NCBI GenBank assembly: GCA_963819385.1
Contig: CAWFVV010000006.1
Location: 1,674,001-1,738,000 of the forward strand
From: JAVDCA01 sp963819385
Lineage (GTDB): Bacteria; Pseudomonadota; Alphaproteobacteria; Rhizobiales; Xanthobacteraceae
Direction: 5' to 3'
DNA: 64,000 nt
Part shown: in pieces, positions 1 through 7,513 of the stretch
Layout: each line of letters starts with the position of its first letter
How positions within the stretch are numbered: the first letter of the stretch is position 1
Program-made: the position numbers and the translations under genes
The notes under the pieces: generated by a model
Seen by the model: the letters and a program-made list of their open reading frames with translations, nothing else
The model's database searches: none
What the model was told of the DNA's origin: nothing

Positions 1-2
1 AC

Positions 3-542
3 GACACGCCGAACGGCACCTTCCACGCGCTCTACCTCGACGCCGACCATCATTCGAAGAAGTACGACGATGCGCCGATGCCGCACTCGATCTTCTTCAC
101 CGATCTCGGCCACGCCCTGCACGGCACCTTCTCAGAGCGCCAGCTCGGCACGCCGGCCTCGCACGGCTGCGTGCGCCTTGATCGAGCGAACGCGACCGCG
201 CTGTTCGCCCTCGTCAAGAGCGAAGGCGTGAAGAACACCACGATCGTGATCACCGGCAACGCGCGCGATGCGCTCGCGCGCGCCCATCGTCCAGTCGCGC
301 CGGCCAACGTCGTGCCCGCGATCACGAGCCACGCGCCGATCGCGCAGCCGTCGCCCGCGCCGGCCACCGCAACTCTGCGCGGCAACGCCAACGAGGATAT
401 GTTCTCCCCGGTCCGGCTCTATCCGCAGCCCGTCGCCCAGCCGACCTATCGGCAGGCCTTCGTTCCGCCGTACGTGGCGCCGCCCGCCGCGCCGCCGAAC
501 TACCCGCCGTTCCCCCGCCCGGGCGTGGTTTTGGGCGACTGA
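3..542 (+). CDS. L,D-transpeptidase (YkuD fold), 5'-truncated by the window edge
   Basis: This reading frame is open from base 3, so the true start lies outside the window. It encodes the C-terminal part of a YkuD-family L,D-transpeptidase, a periplasmic enzyme that forms 3-3 peptidoglycan cross-links or attaches proteins to peptidoglycan. The catalytic signature is clear: an HG pair in HALHGTF followed by SHGCVRL, with the nucleophile cysteine codon at 168-170. A proline-rich tail ending in YPPFPRPG follows the domain. The next gene downstream is a close paralogue with the same order of motifs and the same tail, so this is a tandem duplication. The family is secure; the substrate is unknown. 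Confidence 0.93.
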   Translation, partial: DTPNGTFHALYLDADHHSKKYDDAPMPHSIFFTDLGHALHGTFSERQLGTPASHGCVRLDRANATALFALVKSEGVKNTTIVITGNARDALARAHRPVAPANVVPAITSHAPIAQPSPAPATATLRGNANEDMFSPVRLYPQPVAQPTYRQAFVPPYVAPPAAPPNYPPFPRPGVVLGD

Positions 543-765
543 CGCCGAGCGTCCGCTCCACCACACGTCTACCGCCGGCGCCCTCGATCGAGTTAATCGA
601 TCGATGGCGCCGGCGCGCCGTTTGACCGCCGCATTCGGCGGGCAAGGAACGTTAACCGACGCTGCAGTGAGCCGCGCCGGCGCGGCGGGCCGCTTGGAAC
701 GAAGGCGCGCCGGTATGATTAGATAAACAGCACGGGCGGCGCTTTCCGCCTGGAGAGGACTGGTC

Positions 766-1404
766 ATGCGTCACCTCGGGCGGACAATCGCCGCGCTTTT
801 TGCGGCCGCGATCACCGTGGCCGCGCCGGCGAGCGCCAACATCCTGATCACGGTCGACAAGAGCACCCAGCGGATGTCGGTCGCGGTCGACGGACAGCCA
901 CGCTGGCAGTGGCGCGTGTCGACCGGAGCGCCCGGTTACGACACGCCGAGCGGCACCTTCCGCGCCTTCCGCATGGAGGCGAGCCACTTCTCCAAGGAAT
1001 TCGACGACGCGCCGATGCCGAATTCGATCTTCTTCACCCCGCGCGGCCATGCGGTCCACGGCTATCTCAACACCAGCCATCTCGGCCTGCCGGTCTCGCA
1101 TGGATGCGTGCGGCTCGATCCGCAGAATGCCGCGGCGCTCTACGCGCTGGTGAAGCAGGAAGGCGTGCTCAACACGACAGTCGTCATCACGGGACGCGTA
1201 TCGGACGCCGTCGCGCGGCGGCGCGCGCCGGATGACCAGCCCGCCGAGGCGGAGGTCGCGCCGCCCTCTTATCCGCCGCCCTCCTATCCGGCGAGCCCGT
1301 CCTATGGCGGCAACTACGGCAATCCGTACAGCCGCGACGACCGCTTCTACAGCGGCCCGCCGACGCCGCCACCCGGCTACCCGCCGTTCCCGCGCCCGTA
1401 CTGA
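766..1404 (+). CDS. L,D-transpeptidase (YkuD family) with signal peptide and proline-rich tail
   Basis: A 212-residue exported enzyme. Residues 1-24 form a signal peptide with an alanine-rich cleavage region, and the YkuD domain spans about 25-145. The catalytic motif SHGCVRL places the nucleophile cysteine at residue 114, with the upstream HG histidine at 98. The last 65 residues are rich in Pro, Tyr and Ser and may act as a flexible linker in the wall; the protein ends in YPPFPRPY. It likely cross-links peptidoglycan or anchors proteins to it in the periplasm. The start follows a GGAGAGG ribosome binding site. The tandem paralogue upstream shares fold and tail, and the spacing of about 220 bases allows separate transcription. 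Confidence 0.93.
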   Translation: MRHLGRTIAALFAAAITVAAPASANILITVDKSTQRMSVAVDGQPRWQWRVSTGAPGYDTPSGTFRAFRMEASHFSKEFDDAPMPNSIFFTPRGHAVHGYLNTSHLGLPVSHGCVRLDPQNAAALYALVKQEGVLNTTVVITGRVSDAVARRRAPDDQPAEAEVAPPSYPPPSYPASPSYGGNYGNPYSRDDRFYSGPPTPPPGYPPFPRPY

Positions 1405-1503
1405 CGCATGCGTCGCGGCTGAAACCGGGTGCGCGTCCACGGCGAAACCTTTTGCCTGCTCCGGCGTCGGTAGGTTGAATGCCACCCGACGCCGGAGACT
1501 GCC

Positions 1504-1656
1504 ATGATCCGCAAGCTCAAATCGGGCGAGTACCGCCTCTATTCGCGCAAGACCAATCCGAAGACGGGGCGGCGCCGCAACCTTGGCACCTTCCACACGC
1601 GCGCGGCGGCCGAGAAGCACGAGCGCGCCGTGCAGTTCTTCAAGCGCGGCGGGTAG
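1504..1656 (+). CDS. small basic conserved-looking protein, 50 aa
   Basis: A 50-residue ORF starting at an ATG. The protein is rich in Lys and Arg, with an N-terminal LKSGEYRLYSRK segment and the pattern LGTFHTRAAAEKHERA, followed by VQFFKRGG at the end. I recall similar short proteins of about 50 residues annotated as hypothetical in many rhizobial genomes, which supports a real gene. The pattern resembles a minimal strand-helix DNA- or RNA-binding unit, like the arm-binding part of integrases, but that is inference. It has no clear operon partner: the L,D-transpeptidase ends 100 bases upstream and an insertion sequence follows. Confidence 0.7.
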   Translation: MIRKLKSGEYRLYSRKTNPKTGRRRNLGTFHTRAAAEKHERAVQFFKRGG

Positions 1657-1759
1657 CGCATATTCCGCTTGCTGCATCTGACGTCATTCCCGGCGTGGGC
1701 ACGGCGGAATTAGGCACGTGCCAAATGGCCCGCATCTCGGCCGCCTTTGCCCACCCTAC

Positions 1760-3299
1760 GAGGCTGTGAATCTTTTGCGAATGGTCGCTGCGAGATAGCA
1801 GAAGGCACGGCAAGTATGATTCCCTGCGATTGTTGATTCTGCGGGAGGAGATCATGGCAGGCGACGAGCTGTTCGGTGATCTGCCGGGGCAAGCGAAGCC
1901 GCAAGCCGATGCGGCGCCACTCGGGGCGCCTCGGCTGCGCGAGCCAGCGCGTGACCAGATAGAGCTGCGAAGCGTCGATATTGATAGCTTGATCGGCGCG
2001 GACCATCGGGTGCGGGTGATCTGGGACTACGTGGAAGGGCTCGACCTGAGCGAGCTCGAAGATCGGATCAAGGCGCGCGAGCACAGGGCTGGTCATCCGG
2101 CTGCCGCGCCGCGGCTTCTGCTGGGGCTTTGGCTCTACGCCACCAGCGATGGGGTCGGCAGCGCCCGGGCTCTGGCGCGGCTGTGCATCACTGATGACGT
2201 CTATCGCTGGCTGTGCGGCGGGGTTTCGGTGAACTATCACTCGCTGGCGGACTTCCGGGTGAGCTGCGCCGATCTGCTCGACAGGCTGCTCAGCGAGCAT
2301 CTTGCGGCGCTGGCCAAGGCTAGTCTTGTCGATCTCGAGACGCTGGCGCAGGACGGCGTACGGATACGGGCGAATGCCGGCGCTGGCTCCTTTCGGCGCG
2401 AGGCGACGCTCGATCGGCAACTGGCCCTGGCGCAGGCGGTGGTGGAAGAGCTCAAGCGCGAGACCGATGCCGATCCGGGGGCCAGCAATCAGCGCATCCG
2501 GGCTGCCAAGGAGCGGGCCGCACGCGAGCGCAGCGCGCGCGTGCAGGCCGCCAAGGCGGCGCTTGCCGAGATCAAGCGCAAGCGTCAGGAACTCGATGAC
2601 AAGGGCGGCAACGGCAAGAAGCCGAAAGAGCCACGCGCCTCCACCACGGACCCGCAGGCGCGGGTCATGAAGATGGCTGATGCCGGCTTCCGTCCTGCCT
2701 ATAACGTGCAAGTGCTGAGCGCGGCAGGTGAGACGATCGTTGCCGCAATCAAGGTCGAGAACACCGGCTCCGATCGCGGCCTCTTGCGACCGATGATGCA
2801 AGACTGGGCCACCCGCAACGGGCGCTTTGCGCAACGCCATCTCGTTGATGGCGGATTTGTGCAGCGCCGAAGGACATCGAGTGGGCGCATAGCCAAGGCA
2901 TCGAGGTCTATTGTCCGCCCACGCAATCCAAGAGCGGAGCTGATCCCTACCAGCCGCGGCCGCGGGACCGAGAAGGCGTGGTGGCGTGGCGAGCCCGCAT
3001 GGCGAGCGAAGCCGGCAAGGCGCAGTACAAGGCCCGCACCATTTGCGAATGCATCCATGCCCGCTGGCGCAACTGGGGGCTTGCGGCAAGTGAGCGTGCG
3101 CGGCATCGAAAAGGTCCGCGCGGTCGTGCTCTGGTACGCACTCACCAACAATATCTTGGAAGGCCATCGCCTCGCCGCCGCATAGACGAGAGGCAACGGC
3201 CGGTCCTGCCTACCGACAGATCCGCATCGGGCCTTTCGACGCACCGGAGCGACCGCTTATATTGTCACGCTAGCCAAAGGCCGAAAGGTTCACGGCCTC
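1760..3299. mobile_element. IS1182-type insertion sequence, about 1.54 kb, inactivated
   Basis: Imperfect terminal inverted repeats are visible: the left end begins GAGGCTGTGAATCTTTT and the reverse complement of the right end begins GAGGCCGTGAACCTTTC, about 15 of 18 matches. The triplet TAC (perhaps CTAC) abuts both ends and may be a short target duplication. The element sits inside a REP-like sequence: the left flank reads tttgcccaccctac and joining both flanks restores it. The only gene is the frameshifted transposase described separately. The family is inferred from the protein. Confidence 0.7.
1854..3185 (+). pseudogene. IS1182-family transposase with two compensating frameshifts
   Basis: The frame stays open for the whole length, but an internal part is read out of frame. 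Up to about base 2866 the protein looks like an IS1182 transposase, with an N-terminal helical domain, a first acidic motif (AQDGVRIRANAG) and a second one (LVDGGF). From about 2867 to 3075 the family-like sequence continues in another frame (KDIEWAHSQGIEVYCPP, then KARTICECIHARWRN), and the original frame resumes with RQVSVRGIEKVRA to the end. The second shift coincides with a run of five G at 3073-3077. The displaced segment carries the expected catalytic Glu of the DDE triad, so the product should be inactive. A GGGAGGAG site precedes the start. Confidence 0.85.
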
Positions 3300-3427
3300 T
3301 ACGGCGCTATGCCCGGCCATGACGAAGGTGGACCGGCCGCACGCAGATGTGAGCCGACAATCTGTCATCCCGATGCGATAAGCTGTGCCGTCGCCCAACG
3401 GCGGCGTTGCCATCAGGGAGGTTGTTC

Positions 3428-3922
3428 ATGTCCGTTACGAAATCCGCAATCCTGTCCGCCGCTATTCCGCTGGCCTTTGCACTCGCGGCGCCCGCGCAGG
3501 CGCAATTGCTCACCCACAAGGACCTCTCCTACGCGATGGCGCTGACGATCGCGACCGGCGCGCTCGAGGACTGCAAGGCCAAGGGCTATCCGGTCTCGGT
3601 CGTGGTGGTCGATCGCGCCGGCGTCAACATCGTGGCGCTGCGCGCCGACGGCGCCGGCCCGCACACCACGGAGAATGCGCGCCGCAAGGCCTATACGGCG
3701 CTCACGTTCAAGACCACGACGGAAGAGTACGCCAAGCTGATGGAAACCAGTGCGGTGCGGCGTCAGCAGGCGACGCTGCCGGGCGTGATCGGCATTCCGG
3801 GCGGCGTCCCGGTCAAGGTCGGCAACGAGGTGATCGCGGCCGTCGGCTTGTCCGGCTCGCCCGGCGTCGACGAGCCCTGCGTGCGCGCCGGCCTCGCCAA
3901 AGTCGAAGATCAGCTCAAATAG
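3428..3922 (+). CDS. exported GlcG/HbpS-like haem-degrading family protein (DUF336)
   Basis: A 164-residue protein with a signal peptide of about 25 residues ending in an AQA site. The rest matches the GlcG/HbpS family (DUF336), with hallmark stretches VVVVDRAGVNIVALRADGAG and a C-terminal GVIGIPGGVPVKVGNEVIAAVGLSG. Family members bind haem or small organic ligands in the periplasm, and some accompany glycolate or haem metabolism. I chose the ATG at 3428, not an upstream in-frame ATG at 3407, because AGGGAGG lies just upstream and the signal peptide then begins normally. It stands alone, converging with the gene downstream. The ligand cannot be told from the sequence. Confidence 0.85.
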   Translation: MSVTKSAILSAAIPLAFALAAPAQAQLLTHKDLSYAMALTIATGALEDCKAKGYPVSVVVVDRAGVNIVALRADGAGPHTTENARRKAYTALTFKTTTEEYAKLMETSAVRRQQATLPGVIGIPGGVPVKVGNEVIAAVGLSGSPGVDEPCVRAGLAKVEDQLK

Positions 3923-3949
3923 CTCAGGGATAGAGAGGTCATCGGCCCG

Positions 3950-5407
3950 CTACTGATGCGGGTCGATGACGTCGGGCGCGCTCGGCGCCGGCACGCGCGC
4001 CCGACGCAGGGCGCGCGACGGCGGCGTCGCGGCGCTGAGCCTGATCGGCCGCGCCGCCGGCGGCGCGAACGAGCCGGTGATCTCGCGCTTTGACGCAAGC
4101 GTGGGTTCAGGTTTCGGCGGCGACACCACCGATGTCGTCGCCGCGTCTGCGATCGCCACCGCGCAGGCCTTGGGCGGCGCATCGAGCGCGCTCGCGCGCA
4201 TGCGGTTCGCCGGCGGCAGCAGGCGCATGGTCAGCGCAAGCGCGGCCGCGCTCTCGCTGCCGGTGTTCTCGACCACGTGCCACGGCGTGCCGAACTCGAC
4301 GAAGGTCGGCACGTAGCCCGCCGCGGTGAGGCGCGCCTTGCCGCCCGCGATCCGGGTGAGCTCGAGGAGCGAGATCAGGCCGGCGCGCTGCTCGGTGCGC
4401 ATCTGGCCGGAGACGAAATTGCCGCTCGAATAGACGATCAGGCCTTCGCGCCCATCCGCGGCCGTGTACTTCTCCCACGGCTCCAGCACATGCGGATGCG
4501 AGCCGATGACGGCGGTCGCGCCGGCGTCGATCGCCTCGCGCGCGAGCCGGCGCTGCTGCGCGTCCGGCTGCGCCTGGTATTCGATGCCCCAATGCGGCGT
4601 GAGGATGATGGCGTCGACATCCGGCCGCGCCGCGAGCCGGCGGATCTCGTCGAGCACCTCGGCACGCGTCTCGCCGTGCGGCCCGAAGCAGCCGAGCACC
4701 TGGCCGTAGGGATCGGGCATGCCGTTGGTCGAGAACGTGCACGCGAGCCACGCGATCGCGAACCCCTTGTGATGCGTCAGCGTGCTCCACGGCCGCGCCG
4801 TCGTGGTCTCGCCGCGCCGGCGCGTGCCCGTGAAAGCGAGCTTCGCGGCCTCCAGCGCCTCGATCGTGCGGTCGATGCCGAGCGAGCCGCGATCGGCGGC
4901 GTGATTGTTGGCGGTCGACACGATGGTGAAGCCGCCTGCCTTGATGTCGGCGACGGCACTCGGATGGAAATTGAACACCAGAACCATGTTCTCGCCGCCG
5001 GCGTAGAAGCGCCGGTCATAGGCGCGTTCGTCGGCCTTGGCGGGAGGCTTGATCTCGTGGCCGCCCGGCATCACGGCCAGCGCGGCCGGCCCCTCGAGGT
5101 TGCCGTAGACGATATCGGCGTGCCGGAAGACCGGCGCGACGCGCTCCCAGAAGCCGGCGAACGTCGCGCCCTTCGCCAGCGCCTGCCGCTGCAGGTTGAA
5201 ATGAAACAGGAGATCGCCGACCGCCGCGATGGTGACCCGATCGCCGGCCCCGCAGGCATCGCTGAAATAGATCGGCGGCGGAGGCGGTTGCGCACCCGAC
5301 GCCGCGCACGCCGCGCCGAGCGCCAGCACGCACGCGACCACACGCAAAATTTTCACAGGACGGGCCCCCCGGCCGATCGAATTCGGCTTCGGGCACTGTG
5401 CGCCCAA
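3950..5407 (-). CDS. CapA-like metallophosphoesterase-fold protein
   Basis: The product has up to 485 residues and resembles the CapA/PgsA (PGA_cap) family, a calcineurin-like phosphoesterase fold linked to poly-gamma-glutamate or other surface polymers. Motifs visible in order are AVGDLLFHFN (about 62-71), YGNLEGP (101-107), TANNHAADRG, LTPHWGIEYQ and GSHPHVLEP, which supply the expected Asp, Asn and His metal ligands. A signal peptide is more natural if translation starts at an internal GTG at 5356 (VKILRVVACVLALGAACAASGA-like stretch), giving 468 residues. The last 80 residues are low-complexity and Ala/Pro-rich. No capsule genes lie nearby, so the polymer is unknown. Confidence 0.85.
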   Translation of the reverse strand: MGAQCPKPNSIGRGARPVKILRVVACVLALGAACAASGAQPPPPPIYFSDACGAGDRVTIAAVGDLLFHFNLQRQALAKGATFAGFWERVAPVFRHADIVYGNLEGPAALAVMPGGHEIKPPAKADERAYDRRFYAGGENMVLVFNFHPSAVADIKAGGFTIVSTANNHAADRGSLGIDRTIEALEAAKLAFTGTRRRGETTTARPWSTLTHHKGFAIAWLACTFSTNGMPDPYGQVLGCFGPHGETRAEVLDEIRRLAARPDVDAIILTPHWGIEYQAQPDAQQRRLAREAIDAGATAVIGSHPHVLEPWEKYTAADGREGLIVYSSGNFVSGQMRTEQRAGLISLLELTRIAGGKARLTAAGYVPTFVEFGTPWHVVENTGSESAAALALTMRLLPPANRMRASALDAPPKACAVAIADAATTSVVSPPKPEPTLASKREITGSFAPPAARPIRLSAATPPSRALRRARVPAPSAPDVIDPHQ

Positions 5408-5764
5408 GAATCAGCGCGGCGTCCAGCAGGCGCGCGATTTCCATGCGAAATTTGCTCGAAACTTGCTCGAAATTTGCTTGGGGATAACAACGTGGAGAAC
5501 GAGATGCCGGTCCGTCGATCCCAACGGCCGGCGGCCACGCGGCAAGCGGCTTCTGTGGACAAAGCTGATGGCAACTCGGGAATAACTTGCGGATCGGCCG
5601 CGACGGGACCGGTCGCCGCCGTTGTGGATGATAGCGCTGCTATCGACGCCGCATCGCGGCCCGCAACTGGATTTCCTCACCCCGGCTCGATCGCTCGCTG
5701 TCTTCACCCTATGCTGGGCCCGGTCCTTCTTCTGTTTTCGGCGCTGTGGAAAACCAGGGAAGAA

Positions 5765-6763
5765 ATGCAGTCACCCTCTGATTCATCCGTCACCTGCCTC
5801 GCGCGTGTGAATTGCGACGGCCCGACCTCGCGCAGGCTCGCCGACGCGCTCGCCGAGGTCTGCGTCGATGCGGCGGTCGCGGCGTTCGAGAGGCCGGACG
5901 GCACCTGGGGCGTGGAAGCGCATTTTGCCCAGGCGCCCGACGAGGCTTCGGTACGCGATCTCGTCGCCGCCGTGGCGGGCGCGCAGGCCGCGCGCGAGCT
6001 CGTCATCGAGACCGTCGCGGCGCGCGACTGGGTGGCAGCGAGCCTTGCGGGGCTCAAGCCGGTCGCGGCCGGCCGCTTCCTGGTGCACGGCTCGCATGAC
6101 CGCGCCCACATTCCGGGCCACCGCATCGGCATCAAGATCGAGGCCGCGCTCGCCTTCGGCACCGGCCATCACGGCACCACGCGGGGATGTCTGCTGGCGC
6201 TCGATGCGTACTTGAAGAGGCGCGGTGCGCGCCCCTCCCCGACCCTCCCGACCCGGTTTGCGGCAACTCAGCGCCCCTCACCCCAACCCTCTCCCCGTAA
6301 GAACGGGCAGAGGGAGCGCGGGCGCCGTGCAAAAATCCATATCCTCGACATCGGCACCGGGACCGGCGTGCTGGCGATCGCGGCCGCCAAGGCGTTGCGG
6401 ACGCGGGTTGTGGCGAGCGACATCGACGCCCGCGCGGCCGAGGTCGCCCGCGGCAATGCGCGGACGAATGCGGTCGGATCGCTGGTCGAGGTCGTGCACG
6501 CGAGCGGGCTTGCGGCGCGCCGGCTGCGCGCGCGCGGCCCATACGATCTCGTCTTCGCCAATATCCTGCTGGCGCCGCTCCGGCGACTCGCGGCGCCGAT
6601 CGCGCAGGTGCTGGCGCCGGACGCGCGCGTCATCCTCTCCGGCCTGCTGGCCGCGCAGGCACCGGCCGCGATCGCGGCCTACCGGGCGCAGGGGCTCGTC
6701 TTCGAATCCTGCATTCCGCTCGACGAATGGGTCACGCTGGTTCTCGGTCGGCACGGCCGGTGA
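5765..6763 (+). CDS. prmA: ribosomal protein L11 methyltransferase with an in-frame repeat insertion
   Basis: PrmA trimethylates ribosomal protein L11 using S-adenosylmethionine in the cytoplasm. Typical motifs are FGTGHHGTT at residues 131-139, the SAM-binding DIGTGTG at 195-201 and the NILLAPL stretch after it. The start at 5765 follows an AGGGAAG site and gives 332 residues. Residues about 152-190, between helix LALDAYLKRR and strand HILDIGTGTG, are extra compared with the family, and their DNA matches a palindromic repeat also found at about 7351-7405. A much longer frame runs upstream without a family match and is a high-GC artefact. Identity is secure; whether the insertion affects activity is unknown. 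Confidence 0.92.
   Translation: MQSPSDSSVTCLARVNCDGPTSRRLADALAEVCVDAAVAAFERPDGTWGVEAHFAQAPDEASVRDLVAAVAGAQAARELVIETVAARDWVAASLAGLKPVAAGRFLVHGSHDRAHIPGHRIGIKIEAALAFGTGHHGTTRGCLLALDAYLKRRGARPSPTLPTRFAATQRPSPQPSPRKNGQRERGRRAKIHILDIGTGTGVLAIAAAKALRTRVVASDIDARAAEVARGNARTNAVGSLVEVVHASGLAARRLRARGPYDLVFANILLAPLRRLAAPIAQVLAPDARVILSGLLAAQAPAAIAAYRAQGLVFESCIPLDEWVTLVLGRHGR
6218..6334. repeat. palindromic repeat element inserted in frame within prmA
   Basis: About 117 bases (39 codons) sit between two well-conserved parts of prmA. The second half reads ctctccccgtaagaacggg, then agagggagcg and ccgtgcaa. The intergenic hairpin at 7351-7405 shows the same order: ctctccccgcgtgcggggag, agagggagcg, then ccgtgcaa. 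The insertion encodes a Pro/Arg/Ser-rich stretch and contains no stop. This resembles the in-frame palindromic elements known from Rickettsia. Confidence 0.7.
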
Positions 6764-6834
6764 GCCGGCACCGGCCGATTGTCGAAAGACCGCAAACTCG
6801 CTAACCTTTACCGTCAAAACTGCATGGAGGGGTG

Positions 6835-7254
6835 ATGTTCAAGCTTGGCTGCGTTTCTGCGCTTGCGCTGGCGGCGGTGCTCGCCAGCTCAGCGGCGCGC
6901 GCCGACGGGGCGCTCGCGGTCGGTTCCACGGCCGATGTCGTCAAGGACGGCATCGCGGTCGGAACGTCGATCAACTACAAGTCCGCCGACGAGGCGCTCC
7001 AAGCGGCGCTGGAGCGCTGCCGCAACTACAAGCCGGCGCCGAAGGCCGCCGCCTTGTGCCAATCGGTCGGAACCTTCAAAAGCGAATGCTACGCGGTCTC
7101 GTTCGACCCGAAAGCAGGCACGCCGGGCGCCGGCTGGGCCATCGCGCCGACCAAGGAGCTCGCCGAGCAGCGCGCGCTGACGAACTGCAAGCTCACGGCG
7201 GGCGCGAGCCGTGTCGAGTTCTGCAAGATCGAAGAGTCCAAGTGCGACGAGTGA
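6835..7254 (+). CDS. exported DUF4189-like small protein
   Basis: A 139-residue exported protein. The signal peptide of about 24 residues ends in ARA. The mature part starts DGALAVGSTADVVKDG and has the pattern SADEALQAALERC and GAGWAIAPTKELAEQRALTNC, which resembles DUF4189 repeats that pair alternating Gly/Ala strands with cysteines. Six cysteines are present, consistent with disulphides in the periplasm. The ATG at 6835 follows a strong GGAGGGG; a GTG three bases earlier could also serve. The prmA stop lies about 70 bases upstream, so cotranscription is possible. The function of the family is unknown to me. Confidence 0.75.
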   Translation: MFKLGCVSALALAAVLASSAARADGALAVGSTADVVKDGIAVGTSINYKSADEALQAALERCRNYKPAPKAAALCQSVGTFKSECYAVSFDPKAGTPGAGWAIAPTKELAEQRALTNCKLTAGASRVEFCKIEESKCDE

Positions 7255-7294
7255 CGATCTGAGCGCACGAGGCTCGTACGCGTAGATACCAACG

Positions 7295-7435
7295 CCCCGG
7301 ACCCCGGTCCGGGGCAGGGCTATCGCATTTGCCTATCTTTCGCGGCGCCGGCGCTCCCTCTCCCCGCGTGCGGGGAGAGGGAGCGCAGACACCGTGCAAG
7401 GATCATCTGCGATAGCCCTGCGGTCCGGGGCGTTG
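7295..7435. repeat. nested palindromic repeat region
   Basis: Three nested structures fill the gap before the aminopeptidase gene. A 9-bp stem occurs at 7297-7316 (ccccggacc, cc, ggtccgggg). A perfect 15-bp stem with a 6-base loop occupies 7351-7386 (gcgctccctctcccc, gcgtgc, then the complement). Around the latter, gcagggctatcgca at about 7312-7326 pairs with tgcgatagccctgc at about 7408-7422, so the whole region can fold as one cruciform. There is no T-tract, so it is better viewed as a REP-like element than a terminator. Confidence 0.75.
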
Positions 7436-7513
7436 TCGTTGGCGCGGCCCGCACGGCCACCATTCAGCACGGGCCGTTGCGGCCCCCGGCGCCGCTTCAT
7501 ATAGAATGCCCCC

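Noticed and set aside
4277..5764. Long N-terminal extension of PrmA in an open plus-strand frame
   Set aside because: The frame covers the CapA-like gene antisense and is Arg-rich without family resemblance; the real start at 5765 has a ribosome site and a typical N-terminus.
7351..7386. Intrinsic terminator
   Set aside because: The stem is perfect but no T-tract follows on either strand; it fits the REP family better.
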